Origin: Tieghemostelium lacteum
Taxonomy: Eukaryota > Evosea > Eumycetozoa > Dictyosteliales > Raperosteliaceae
NCBI GenBank assembly: GCA_001606155.1
Contig: LODT01000051.1
Span: 124,001 to 188,000 of the forward strand
Reading direction: 5' to 3'
DNA: 64,000 nucleotides
The translations under genes and the position numbers were made by a program. Below are positions 34,101 through 43,179 of the stretch, piece after piece (positions within the stretch are counted from its first letter, which is position 1; each line of letters opens with the position of its first letter). Below the pieces are notes generated by a model. The model had not been told where the DNA came from, did no database searches, and worked only from the letters and a program-made list of their open reading frames with translations.

Positions 34101-35580
34101 AGTTTCAGAAAATGGGTTCTTTGAATACATTAGCGAGAGTTACCAACTTGATGATATACTAAAACTCTATTCCAGTGCTGCTAATATCTCAAAAGCTTTG
34201 ATCTGGGAGGCTAGAATAGACCATACCAATGTAAATTATGTAACTATAACTGGTGCAAATTTAAATTTTGTTTTTGCATCTAGTTTACAAGTAAATGGAA
34301 ATTATATTAATGATTTAACATTTACATTGGTAAAACCAAATTTGGGGTATTTCCATTTCCCAGTTCCCATAGCACAAGTGGATAGAGTGTCGCTTATTAT
34401 CTCTGGGATTACCATTCCTATTAACATAATATCGTGTATGAACTCTAATTGTAGTGGCCATGGTACTTGCCTGACTGGTGGAACTTGTCAATGTGATGCT
34501 AATTGGAGTGGGTTGGATTGTAGTATAAGTACATTATACACATGTGAAAATAACTGCTCTGGTAATGGTTTGTGTGAAAATATGAATTGTAATTGTTTTA
34601 GTGAATATACCGGACCAAATTGTTCCGTAAAGATATCAAGTTTCAAAGAGATGAAAATTAATATTCAACCTAATACATCCAATCCAACTACGACATTCGA
34701 TCAGTTTACTGCTGACAATTCAATGTCAACCCAATCAATGAATACCAAATTCAAAGTACTTTTAAGTAAAGTTGAAGAATTTGATTTTAAAGGTACATTA
34801 GTACACTCCTTTGACCTAATTAACAATAACTGGAATCTAAACTCCTCAGATTCCAATAATTTCAAGTATGAAATGGAATTGGTTAAAGGGTCAACTATAC
34901 AAGTTCACGTCAGTCTCACTGGAAGTCAATCGAAAACCTATGAATTTGCAAACTCATCTCTAACAGTACCACCAAATTCCATAAAGTATAATGTTAAAAT
35001 TGAAAATTACAATTTCACATCTACACTAAATCATCTGACATTTACTTGGGAAGCCAATTACCAAGTACCTAATCCATGTTCAAATCACACTGATATCACA
35101 TATGGAGGTACAAATTCCAATGATGTACATTATATTATGGTACCAGCCAACCAATTGATGCTCTATGGAAGATTCTCTAACCAGATTATTGTAGACAATA
35201 GAATACAACTTTCCAGTAACCAAGCACAAGTTCAAAATGACCGTGTACTCATTCTAATGAATACACCATTCTTTAGAGATACTCTAGAAATTGATCCTGA
35301 TTTCTCTGTACTTGTAGACTTTAATCAACAACCTGATGACGATGAAACTGAATACGATGATGAATGTAACCCAATTGATAACGATAAATCTCTACCTACT
35401 TATGCAATCCCAGTCATTGCAGCTTGTGCCGCTGTTATAGGTTGTATCATTCTAGTTGGCCTATTTACCCTTTTATATACCAAAAATTTTAGATTTAGAA
35501 TGGCAATTCTCTCTGCAAAGCAATCCATCAGAACCACTACCAAAAATGGTTTCTCTCAAAAACTATCATCGTTTAAATAA
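31102..35580 (+). CDS. ComC-like EGF-domain type I membrane protein (1492 aa)
   Basis: Single exon. A signal peptide (LIALLLFFIKFINC, about 10-24) starts a long beta-rich ectodomain with many N-x-S/T sites. Two EGF-like units at about 1112-1180 contain CSGHGTCLTGGTCQCDANW and CSGNGLCENMNCNCFSEYTG. Downstream, about 1185-1420, is a region in the position of the ComC supersandwich domain of dictyostelid ComC-like proteins. A transmembrane helix (AIPVIAACAAVIGCIILVGL, about 1434-1453) and a basic cytosolic tail of about 35 residues end it. An acidic stretch (DDDETEYDDE) precedes the membrane helix. Family members act at the cell surface in development and cell signalling; this role is by analogy. 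Confidence 0.85.
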   Translation: MGPTTYNCYLIALLLFFIKFINCIDFSISINSSLQPFNYYTPITGISYLLLNIKFTSAPDLTSIVLIDGGNQILYTFAPLTTDLVQSFTFPVLGSVLTSTSISPPPYNIKVSLTNGTVDQRQWNFTSPYWTGSTPLQTMTDYSTSEIPILTAIPGISTLATCELIKTVQPTIPNYYDFYALKVTMGYQPLQYVSNNPPKFITKVSYTTTVYPPIQIEDFLQLQALQLLDTYACDFPSFSLDVGKMNGLLFLPNMSKAFLVITPTSLIGGLSYKYSDPSTSLEQVSDASRYLVSSVDRVYFIPLYKPLQESTGSSIYSTINVIGQTYGRNSASGPCTFPTVTGTNINVTLIATKSYANIPKFSKLAFKNFHIIRISKEFQPSADIIDYLILYSASGDPISQKFIVIKSLDTYDFIVDANTPLDSFQLRAYMKCGSYLQDDLTNSQTIEEYTSESVLDSQGYCINFGVENSFTVVINSTGLFEVPSIVVSTKNSPLNTPYEFLPIKSIEYDFPFRHRQYMFNYMYSPQIPNPSDTPTTFFQNYVGNETLTYSANGAYSCGDEIDAIITKYDLIHPIVFITVTYDVPVPGGTIDKIMVSLNDVVGINYEKCMGSYGPYIFNITTESRIAGGPTGVSQYFVPLQLNPYFCNADILFYCEDIRGNYIDLKKSDMDEFPSILSQFMDLPACDRGMDIFLVSIDVNFQNSQYNIYVTVYGTQDPLNATLYLVNGNKVQNLSLTIPTINAYNYRILSASIEPPSKTTLYKFEITFFDENSNEVHLNNNEIQYISNGKFDSELLAREIVSDQNLVYEFQWSGLVNSNYTLTINFPNQVSLSKLVIKLKNSMLPYIQEFQYINVTSTTVQVNIGNSANINHVVWVDSFYDSWNNCKEFTAFMYNKVIDTIPDTTIVPSGIGNRELIVTPKVIDTSLEDRNVYFRFTAKPVNWNIDSSIDPILYLVESVSLNKIKFPMKKVSNQNGVYECNIEIPVNFGSRGLSSIEIAGIVSENGFFEYISESYQLDDILKLYSSAANISKALIWEARIDHTNVNYVTITGANLNFVFASSLQVNGNYINDLTFTLVKPNLGYFHFPVPIAQVDRVSLIISGITIPINIISCMNSNCSGHGTCLTGGTCQCDANWSGLDCSISTLYTCENNCSGNGLCENMNCNCFSEYTGPNCSVKISSFKEMKINIQPNTSNPTTTFDQFTADNSMSTQSMNTKFKVLLSKVEEFDFKGTLVHSFDLINNNWNLNSSDSNNFKYEMELVKGSTIQVHVSLTGSQSKTYEFANSSLTVPPNSIKYNVKIENYNFTSTLNHLTFTWEANYQVPNPCSNHTDITYGGTNSNDVHYIMVPANQLMLYGRFSNQIIVDNRIQLSSNQAQVQNDRVLILMNTPFFRDTLEIDPDFSVLVDFNQQPDDDETEYDDECNPIDNDKSLPTYAIPVIAACAAVIGCIILVGLFTLLYTKNFRFRMAILSAKQSIRTTTKNGFSQKLSSFK

Positions 35581-35764
35581 ATATCTTAGAAATGAAAATT
35601 CAGTTTTGACATAATCTTATTTTTTTTCCAATTGCCACCATTTTATTACATCTAGGTTCAATAAATGTATGCAATAACATGTTTCAAACATTTTTTCATC
35701 TTCAAGGTGCTATTTAAATAAAGTGGTGTAGTAATGAATAGTGTATATGTATTAGATAATAAAT

Positions 35765-36124
35765 TTATATATATACATAATCAATTATAAGTAACATAGC
35801 ACTTAGTGCTATATCAGTTGGTAAATGATCTTTTTGTTTAGATATAGTAGTATATATGAAACTCAAAAAACTAATTATGTTGAAATTTCCTGTGGTTATA
35901 AATTTAATAAATGGTTGTAAATGTATAAAGTTATCTAGATAGATAGATAGATAGACATGTGTAGAGGTGATGATCATGTATTATTATTTTTTTCTCCTGT
36001 TGTTTTAAATATAGAGATGAATTCGTTCTCTATTTCAATAGAGGTCTTATTATATATATCTGTACTATCATCATCATCACTTATTACTATATCTTCTTCT
36101 GCATCCACATCTATAATATTTTAG
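35765..36124 (-). CDS. Candidate small gene in two frames, unresolved
   Basis: From about 36124 down to TGA 35974 one frame reads DVDAEEDIVISDDDDSTD then SIEIENEFISIFKTTGEKN, acidic and protein-like. A second frame, starting at ATG 35977 and overlapping the first's stop, continues 70 codons to 35765 and includes THVYLSIYLDNFIHLQPF and DHLPTDIALSAMLLIIDYV, also protein-like. No intron joins them and no start codon leads the first part; the (TAGA)n run at 35936-35955 sits in the second. It may be a real gene with a missed exon or frame error, or a remnant. The region between 35581 and 35764 is AT-rich with nothing recognised. Confidence 0.35.
35936..35955. repeat. (TAGA)n microsatellite
   Basis: Nearly five perfect 4-base units. 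It lies in the candidate minus-strand frame, where it would read as alternating Ile, Tyr, Leu and Ser, so length changes there would alter the frame. Confidence 0.85.
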
Positions 36125-36200
36125 TTCATGTTGTAAAAATAAAAAATCAACTAGCTACAAAAAATAATCATTTTTTACGGTCATTATTTTAGTTTTAAAA

Positions 36201-37985
36201 ATGATTATAGGGAAATGTTTACAAAAAAACTATAGATTAATAATCAATAACCAACTTAAATCATTTATAGTTCCGAAATATAATAGTATAAACCAATATA
36301 GTAGATTTTATTGTACTGGTGGTAGTAAATCAATATTTGATAATAACGTACCAACTACAACTACAGATATAAAAGATAATATTGGTTCAAATACTAAAGT
36401 ACAAGCAGGAGATAATAAATCATCTTTAAAATTTCAAATTGAATTGGATAAACATTTTGAAAATGCCAGAGCAGCATTTAATGCTGAGAAATATGAGGAG
36501 GCTTTAACAGAGTATTATTGGATTATAAAGAGACTACCATTTGAATGTACAGCTTTACAAGAGAGATCAATGGTTTTATTGGCTTTGGGAAGATATGATG
36601 AAGCTATAGAAGATTGTGATGAAATTTTAAAGATTTCCAATGATGCCAATCAAATTGCAGAGACTTATAATGTAAAGGGTACATGTTGGATGAAGAAATC
36701 AGAGTATAAACGAGCAATTAGTGCATTTGAAAGATCATTAATGATGATTGATGATGATAAAGAGGTTTTGGAATTGAAGAGACAGTGCGAGGCTTTATTG
36801 AATCCTGATGAATTGACAGTACCTTCATATGAAGATGACTCGATTTTATATGATAGATTATCTGGTGAGATGATGGGTAATGCTCAAATTAGGTTATCTA
36901 GTATACATGGCAGAGGAATATTCGCAACTAAGGATATAGATGCAGAGGAATTGGTATTTGAGACTAGATCTATAGTATCCGTTCCCATGGAACTTGGAGA
37001 GAATATCTATAAAACCAAAGATACGCACCACTGTTTTAATTGTCACATTTCCATGAAACCCCTACAAATTGAAAATGAAAATGAAATTCAAAAATCTTCA
37101 GAATATAATAGAATTATAGACACCATTCAAAATATGACACAATTACCAGCTAGTGAGATATTGCCACTGAAATGTCCACATTGCAATGATGTTATATTCT
37201 GTTCGGATCCATGTATGGATATAGGTATGTTGAAACATCGTTCTATATGTTCACACAAACATCAAGAATATAACCTGTTAGGTAAATATCAATCAGAATG
37301 TGCAAAAATCTCTGATGAACATGAAAGATCAGTTTACTATCTCATGCTAAAGATATTCTCTTTAGAGTCCAACGCAGGAGACGCCCAACAACCTTTCAGA
37401 CCAATGGAACTAGACCAATATCTAAAGAGACTAATATACGCTCTACCAGATTCTATAAGATCTCGAACCAATATACACATTCGTAAGGACCCAAATAGAA
37501 TTCATCTCACTAGAAAAGACAAGACATTCTATCAGATTATAAAAGACATGTTCTCAAATCGACCTATAACACAAGAGTTATGGTACAGAGTAAAATCCAT
37601 TATACAACTAAATGCCTTGGCATTCCCAACCTGTGATATTAGTGTGCATTGTCAAAAATCACCAATGGATGAGTTGGGCTATTCCTTTGACTTTGACGAA
37701 ATACATAACCAATATCTACTAGGTATCATTGAACACGCTAGTTTCCTCAACCATTCATGTGAACCCAATCTATTTATTGCAACACCTATAATCAATGACA
37801 AATCCATTCGTTTCTGTTCCTCAAGACCAATTAAAAAAGGTGAAGAACTGTTTATCTCTTATATCCAAGGTGAGGATTTAACAAAAGTACAAAGAAATCA
37901 AACACTTTTTCAAGATTTTGGATTTGAATGTACATGTAAAGCATGTAAAGCTAACAAAACATGTTCACCTAAACAACTTGAATAA
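36201..37985 (+). CDS. TPR-SET-MYND (SMYD-like) lysine methyltransferase with mitochondrial-type N-terminus
   Basis: Single exon of 594 residues. The first ~45 residues are basic and hydroxylated without acidic residues (GKCLQKNYRLIINNQLKSF), like a mitochondrial presequence. TPR-type helices follow at about 88-205 (ARAAFNAEKYEEALTEYYWI, then ALGRYDEAIEDCDEIL). The SET domain opens with SSIHGRGIFATKDI (about 234) and is split by Cys/His residues of a MYND-like insert (CFNCHISM, CPHCNDVIFCSDPC, about 278-340). It resumes with EHASFLNHSCEPNL (about 515), KKGEELFISY and a post-SET CTCKACK. All SET landmarks (NHSC, ELFISY) are intact, so activity is likely; the target is unknown. Mitochondrial targeting is inference. 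Confidence 0.85.
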   Translation: MIIGKCLQKNYRLIINNQLKSFIVPKYNSINQYSRFYCTGGSKSIFDNNVPTTTTDIKDNIGSNTKVQAGDNKSSLKFQIELDKHFENARAAFNAEKYEEALTEYYWIIKRLPFECTALQERSMVLLALGRYDEAIEDCDEILKISNDANQIAETYNVKGTCWMKKSEYKRAISAFERSLMMIDDDKEVLELKRQCEALLNPDELTVPSYEDDSILYDRLSGEMMGNAQIRLSSIHGRGIFATKDIDAEELVFETRSIVSVPMELGENIYKTKDTHHCFNCHISMKPLQIENENEIQKSSEYNRIIDTIQNMTQLPASEILPLKCPHCNDVIFCSDPCMDIGMLKHRSICSHKHQEYNLLGKYQSECAKISDEHERSVYYLMLKIFSLESNAGDAQQPFRPMELDQYLKRLIYALPDSIRSRTNIHIRKDPNRIHLTRKDKTFYQIIKDMFSNRPITQELWYRVKSIIQLNALAFPTCDISVHCQKSPMDELGYSFDFDEIHNQYLLGIIEHASFLNHSCEPNLFIATPIINDKSIRFCSSRPIKKGEELFISYIQGEDLTKVQRNQTLFQDFGFECTCKACKANKTCSPKQLE

Positions 37986-38013
37986 ACATTATTATATATA
38001 TTGTTCGATATGT

Positions 38014-38835
38014 CTATTCTGTAGTTGTTGTGGGGGTGGTGGTTTTATTTTTTAATTCAAAATTATCTACAAATTCTTTTAGTGCTGATAAGGTTGAGGA
38101 ATTTGGATATTCTTTAAAGTAATCTATACCTTTTTCAGCAGATGCTGTTAGGTAAGGATCAATTGGTAGTTTACCTAGGAATGGTATTTGAGCTTGTTCA
38201 GCTAATAGTCTACCACCTTCAGATGAAAATATATTTGTACATTCTGAACAATGTGGACATACATATCCACTCATATTCTCTACAATACCAATGATTGGTA
38301 ACTGTAGTTTCCTACAAAAACTAATTTCCTTACGAACATCACTGATGGCAACACCCTGTGGTGTTGTAACTAGAATTGCACCATCTACATTATATTTTAA
38401 GAGTTCTTGTGTTATGGATAAATGTTCATCTGAAGTTCCAGGTGGTGTATCTACAATGAGATAGTCTAACTCACCCCAAGAGACATCAGTTATAAACTGT
38501 TTAATCATTGAATCCTTTTTAGGACCTCTCCAAATTACAGGTGTATCCTTATCACCTAATAGAAATTGTATAGATATTACACCTAAACTCTTTGTCTCAT
38601 CTTTGTATACAGGTACCCAACCATCTGAGTACTTATGAACTTCTCGGTTTTCTAAACCTAACATTTTGGGTATACTAGGACCACATAAATCCACATCTAA
38701 AAGTCCAACTTTTTTACCAATATGTGATAAATATAATGCTAATTGTGTTGAAACTGTACTTTTACCAACACCACCTTTTCCAGATAAAACTAATATCTTA
38801 TGCTTAATCTTATCCATTTTTTTAAGAATATTCAA
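38014..38835 (-). CDS. nubp2: Cytosolic Fe-S cluster assembly ATPase NUBP2 (Cfd1)
   Basis: Single exon, 273 residues, matching the size of human NUBP2 (271). The P-loop is the deviant Walker A of the MinD/Mrp family, [19 protein letters not shown] (about 15-33), with Walker [14 protein letters not shown]. The bridging Fe-S cysteines CPHCSEC are near residue 190. The N-terminal four-cysteine cluster found in NUBP1/Nbp35 is absent, which decides for NUBP2. NUBP1 and NUBP2 form the scaffold of the cytosolic iron-sulfur assembly pathway. The C-terminus adds a short Thr/Pro tail. It converges on the SMYD-like gene, with 28 bases between stops. Confidence 0.92.
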   Translation of the reverse strand: MNILKKMDKIKHKILVLSGKGGVGKSTVSTQLALYLSHIGKKVGLLDVDLCGPSIPKMLGLENREVHKYSDGWVPVYKDETKSLGVISIQFLLGDKDTPVIWRGPKKDSMIKQFITDVSWGELDYLIVDTPPGTSDEHLSITQELLKYNVDGAILVTTPQGVAISDVRKEISFCRKLQLPIIGIVENMSGYVCPHCSECTNIFSSEGGRLLAEQAQIPFLGKLPIDPYLTASAEKGIDYFKEYPNSSTLSALKEFVDNFELKNKTTTPTTTTE

Positions 38836-39032
38836 AATTAAAAAAAAAATAAAAAAATAAATTTAATTATATAAACTTCTAGAACTCAATATTTAAAATA
38901 CATAATAATTATATCAAGCTAAACTAAACATTTTTTGAACTTATAATTTAATATATGTAACTTCAAATATTCATATGAAATTAAAAATAATTTTTTTTAA
39001 TTTTTTTTTCTGATTACTCAGTAATACAAATT

Positions 39033-40079
39033 ATGCAACCATTCAAACAAAATGGTGTAAAAAATAATAATAATATAAATGAAGTTGAATGTAAAAATGA
39101 ATATAATGATTATAACTATGAAAGAGATAGATTAAAGATATTTTTAAAATTTAGTATCAAACCCGTGGATATTAATACATGTAAAGAAGAGGTATTGGTA
39201 CTGAATAAGAAAGAACATTATATGAGTGGTCTAATGAAAAAAGAATTAGTTGAAAACTATTTGGAATATATTGAAGTTGAAACTGACAGATTTCTGATAT
39301 CACAAGATAAATTTAATTTCTCTAATCAACCTAGTAACTATTTAGATCATCCTCCTACTTCTTTGGCAGAGATTGATAGGAACTTAATCATAGTTAGAAA
39401 GTATTTAGATATTTTAGATTTTAGAAATAATAGTAAACAACAACTACAACTACAACAGAATCAGGAATTATATGAAATTCAGCAACACAACACAGTAATC
39501 TATAAACAATTAATTGAAACTGTTAAACAGAGAGTACATAAACTCATTAACAGATTCATAGTAGAGGCATTGTATATATTATATTTTGAACTATCAAAGT
39601 TATCAGATATCTATCAAATTGATGTATTTTTACGAAAACCTACCGAATTGATTAATATCAGTGATAAACCATACATCTATTATAGTACCGACTTGAAAAT
39701 GGATCAGTTTTTAAAGAGATCCAATAGAATATTAACAATACTTCAAAAACAGTTGTCTTTAACTTCATCATCTTTAAATAACATAGGCAGTGGTAATACT
39801 AGTAAAGACCCATTTCAAAACATTCAAGATAAGTTAATATCCAATGTAGAGTTACAGTCTATTCAAGATCTTATTAATGATATTGAATATCTAAACAAAC
39901 TAATGTACTATGATACTGTGTTTTTCACTATGGATCATTCTAAAATTGATAAGGATGAACCTGTAATTGGTGTAATTGGTCTAATTGTAAATAGATTACA
40001 CCGTTTAGAAAATGAATTAAAAACTATTAAACAACATTGGACACCTTCAGCAATAAACAGACTGCATTCATTCAAATAA
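39033..40079 (+). CDS. Hypothetical protein, Asn-rich start and helical body (348 aa)
   Basis: Single exon. An Asn-rich start is followed by a mostly helical body with a Gln-rich segment (KQQLQLQQNQELYEIQQHN, about 134-152). The rest reads as amphipathic helices (LIETVKQRVHKLINRFIVEA; LNKLMYYDTVFFTMDHSK) with no Cys/His clusters, signal peptide or membrane segment. The ATG follows a TTTTTTTTT-CTGATTACTCAG leader that resembles a splice acceptor, so a 5'-UTR intron is possible. I do not recognise the family. It shares its upstream region with the divergent NUBP2 gene. Confidence 0.7.
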   Translation: MQPFKQNGVKNNNNINEVECKNEYNDYNYERDRLKIFLKFSIKPVDINTCKEEVLVLNKKEHYMSGLMKKELVENYLEYIEVETDRFLISQDKFNFSNQPSNYLDHPPTSLAEIDRNLIIVRKYLDILDFRNNSKQQLQLQQNQELYEIQQHNTVIYKQLIETVKQRVHKLINRFIVEALYILYFELSKLSDIYQIDVFLRKPTELINISDKPYIYYSTDLKMDQFLKRSNRILTILQKQLSLTSSSLNNIGSGNTSKDPFQNIQDKLISNVELQSIQDLINDIEYLNKLMYYDTVFFTMDHSKIDKDEPVIGVIGLIVNRLHRLENELKTIKQHWTPSAINRLHSFK

Positions 40080-40242
40080 TGTGAATAATAATAATAAAAA
40101 TATGTAATTACTGTAATTTCCCAACCTGCGCATTCAATTAATTTGAATTTTTTAATTTATTTTTTTATTTTGTATTTATACCTACAAACGAACGAAAGAC
40201 TTTCTTATTTTACATTATTTTTTTTCAAGATTTGAGAAGAGA

Positions 40243-40959
40243 ATGAGTAATACAAATACAACTACAACAACTACCAATGATCCACCAAAATTAGCAGCTT
40301 CATTGACAAATATGAAGTTTATGCAAAATAGAAAAGAGGCAGAATACAGGAATGAGTTACAGAAACAACTAGAGGAGAAGATAAAGGATTCACATTGGGT
40401 TGTAAAAGGTTCTTTTGATGGTGTTACTTTGAATACTGGTTCAGAATCAGAGGTTATAGGATATAAATCAGTTGGCAGAATGTCATTTGGTAATTTTAAT
40501 TCAAATATAGAATCATTAAATACAGAAAAGAAAAAAGAAGTAAATTCACTGCACGATCAATTAATTCAAAGGAATAACAATACAGAAGATAATAATAGTA
40601 AAAGTAATAGTAATAATAGTAAACAAACACCAATAGATTATAGTAGTTCTAGAAGTAAATCAATATTTTCTTCAATTAATGTTGATGATAGAGCTAAACA
40701 GTAAGTATAATACAATAATACATTTGATCTAATCAAATTATTAAAACCACACCCACCTATTATTAGAATTGTAAAAGATATTGTAAATCAAGAGGAAATT
40801 AAAATAAAAGAAGAAGTTTCAAATAATATTAATAATAAGAAAAACAATAACAATAATAAAAGAAAAATTGATAATTTAAAACAGGAAAAAATAGAAGAGG
40901 ATAAAAATAGTAATGATAAAAGTAAACAAGTTAAAAAGAAATTTAAAAATAGTAAATAA
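40243..40959 (+). CDS. MPP6-like nuclear exosome cofactor (M-phase phosphoprotein 6)
   Basis: Exons 40243..40700 and 40767..40959 (phase 2; intron GTAAGT..ATTAG) encode about 216 residues. The MPP6 signature is present in order: LTNMKFMQNRKEAE (about 22-35), the KQLEEKIKDSHW helix (about 45-56) and the downstream GRMSFGNFNSNIE box (about 79-91). These match LxxMKFMQR, HW and GRMSFxGFN of MPHOSPH6. MPP6 binds the nuclear RNA exosome and helps recruit MTR4 for 5.8S rRNA maturation. The C-terminal half is Asn/Lys/Ser-rich and disordered, with basic clusters typical of RNA-binding tails. The intron contains ACCACACCCACC. Confidence 0.75.
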
Positions 40960-40995
40960 ATAGAGAGAGCAGGATTAGAATGAAACAATATGAAA

Positions 40996-42253
40996 TCAAA
41001 AAGGTATATTATTGGATTGTAAAAACTTCAATAATACCTTTTTTATTAGAGAATCTATACAGTGTTTGGTATTGTTTAGTGATTCTCTTTCACCAAATTC
41101 ACTTACCAAATCATATATTACACATTTTCCTTGAAATTTATCAAATATCTCCTTTTCAATATCTGTAGATATATTCTTTTTACCACAAATGATCATTAAT
41201 GGTATATTATATTCTGAACTTATATTCATAATCTACAAATTCAAATGGTATTAGATGGTTTGTTTTAATTATTTATAGGGCAATAGGGAATAAACATACT
41301 TTACTGACAACTTTACCATTTAAAGTTGTGGAGTCAAAACAACCTTCACCAGTGATGATCATATCAATTTGTTTTTTTTCTAGTTTTTCAGAGAGATGGT
41401 AATGAGATAGTACAAAGTCAATACCTTTTTCAACTTTTGCATTAAAATAGGATATGAAACCAGATGCTAATCCACCAGCTGCACCTGATCCTGGTACAGT
41501 ACTGATATCACGTGGATAAATAGTTTTAGTGATTCTAGTCATTGATTGCTCTAGTATCAATTGATCTGATTCTGTTGCACCTTTTTGTTTGGAGAAACAA
41601 GCTACAGCACCATTTACACCTATAAATGGATTTTGAACATCAGTTAAAAAGATAAATTCAACATCATTGTAGAGATTTTGAATTTCTTTAGGCACTTGAA
41701 TAGAGGAGATATTTGATAGATCTCTACCGTAGATATACGATGGGGTTAATGTGGGGTTGAAAAATGTAAATGTTAAGCCAACAGATTGTAAAGCACCTAA
41801 ACCTGCATCATTAGTAGCAGATCCTCCAGCACCTATATAAATCTTCTTATATCCACCAACAGTTACAGCATGGTCAATTAATTGACCCACTCCATAGGTT
41901 GTAGTATTCATGGGTGATCTTTGATTTACAGGTACCATTTCAATACCACTGGTCATTGCCATCTCAATGACTGCAAATCTCTCATTTTCGTTGCTATTTG
42001 AAGAACTAGTATGTGCATATTTTGATGTTATAGTATTCCCTAGTGGCCCTATGACACTTGTTACTTCTGTAAACTCTAAATTTAAAGATACCTTTAAGCT
42101 CTCTAATAAACCTTCACCACCATCACTAATTGTCAATATCATATTTTCTCTATCATTTTTTAAAAGCTGTTTAATTGTAGTATTTGTCTGATTACCTAAT
42201 TCTGTTGAAGAAATAGAATCTTTAAAAGAGTCATATGCAATCAAGCAATTCAT
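40996..42253 (-). CDS. Glycerate kinase (GlxK/GarK type)
   Basis: Exons 41300..42253 and 40996..41232 (phase 0) encode about 396 residues, the usual length for this family (about 380). Signatures include the start LIAYDSFKDSISSTELG, ISDGGEGLLESL (about 43-54), the nucleotide/substrate loop YIGAGGSATNDAGLGAL (about 138-154), PGSGAAGGLASGF (about 254-266) and ITGEGCFDSTTLNGKVVSKV at the exon junction. The enzyme phosphorylates D-glycerate using ATP, feeding glyoxylate or serine breakdown into glycolysis. Cytosolic: no targeting sequence. It converges on the MPP6-like gene, with 36 bases between stops. Confidence 0.93.
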
Positions 42254-42295
42254 TTTGGTTTTTATAAAAACAAATTAAATTAATATTTATTTCTT

Positions 42296-42895
42296 TCAAT
42301 AAATAAAATTTAAACAATATGGTTGATGAAATATACCCTAAAAAATATTAATTTTTTAATGATTAATCACTAGAAATTAATTACCAATTATAGTCATGAG
42401 ATCTGAAAATTCTAAATTTTAAATATAGTCTCTATTTGATTAAAACTATTAATTTTAAATTTACCATAGGGTTTTAATCAAATATAGACTTAAATTAATA
42501 TTAGTTAAATTTGTACTTGTAAACTATTAAAAACTAGTAAATACATACAGATGACTTAGCATTAATAACTTCATAGTCCCCAGCTGGATAGGGTGGCATA
42601 ACAACCATGTTATTTACTTCATTCCTAAGTTTTAAATTTTCTTGTGATAAATGGAGACTTCTAGCAATGCAATCCCAATCTGATCCAGGAGGAAATAAAT
42701 ATTTAGGAACACTTTTACCACGAACAAAGATACGAACTGGCCTAGAGGATCTTGTTGTTGATCTGATATAATTGGGTTTAACCTGATATATATGAAGGAA
42801 TTAAAGCCACCTGGATGTACTAAATTACCGTTCATCAATACATTGCCTATTGGATGTAAAAATTGAATTTCACCAAAACGTTTATGATCCACATC
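42296..42895 (-). CDS. Unrecognised multi-exon gene (partial model)
   Basis: Protein-like sequence on the minus strand: DHKRFGEIQFLHPIGNVLMN (upstream of 42821), then PVRIFVRGKSVPKYLFPPGS and MVVMPPYPAGDYEVINAKSS in a different frame (42549..42782, 78 codons), and a last exon GIFHQPYCLNFIY to TGA (42296..42337) after a TTTTTTAG acceptor. The 42338..42548 intron has a GTATGT donor. The upstream and middle parts connect in phase through a 38-base GTAC..TCAG intron (42783..42820), or alternatively by loss of a 20-base GT..AG segment (42763..42782). Start codon not found; an AAG acceptor-like site near 42896 suggests more 5' exons, but 42897-43179 shows none. Function unknown. It could be a decaying gene. 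Confidence 0.4.
42427..42490. repeat. Intronic inverted repeat (20-bp arms, 24-base loop)
   Basis: The left arm is AGTCTCTATTTGATTAAAAC at 42427..42446. The right arm, GTTTTAATCAAATATAGACT at 42471..42490, is its reverse complement with one mismatch. The 24-base spacer is AT-rich. The element lies inside the putative last intron of the unrecognised gene. It could fold as a stable hairpin in the transcript or be the relic of a very small insertion. Confidence 0.85.
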
Positions 42896-43179
42896 TTCTT
42901 TATTTTTTTATGAAATAAAAACAAAAATTTATATTGTTTTGAATAGATTTTTAATTGTTTCACTATAAGAAATCTATATATATTTAAACTTTGTTGTACC
43001 CCAAACTGAACATTTACTCTTTATATCTTTTCTTCTACTCTTCAAAATTTAATGGGATTAGCCTCTTATTTAATCAACTAATAAACTAGGAAATATCCAA
43101 ATATTCAAACTAATCCACCAATTAACCTAGATTAGAATTTTAAAGAAGACCTTTTTTTTTGTTGTGCGATTTAATTTAT

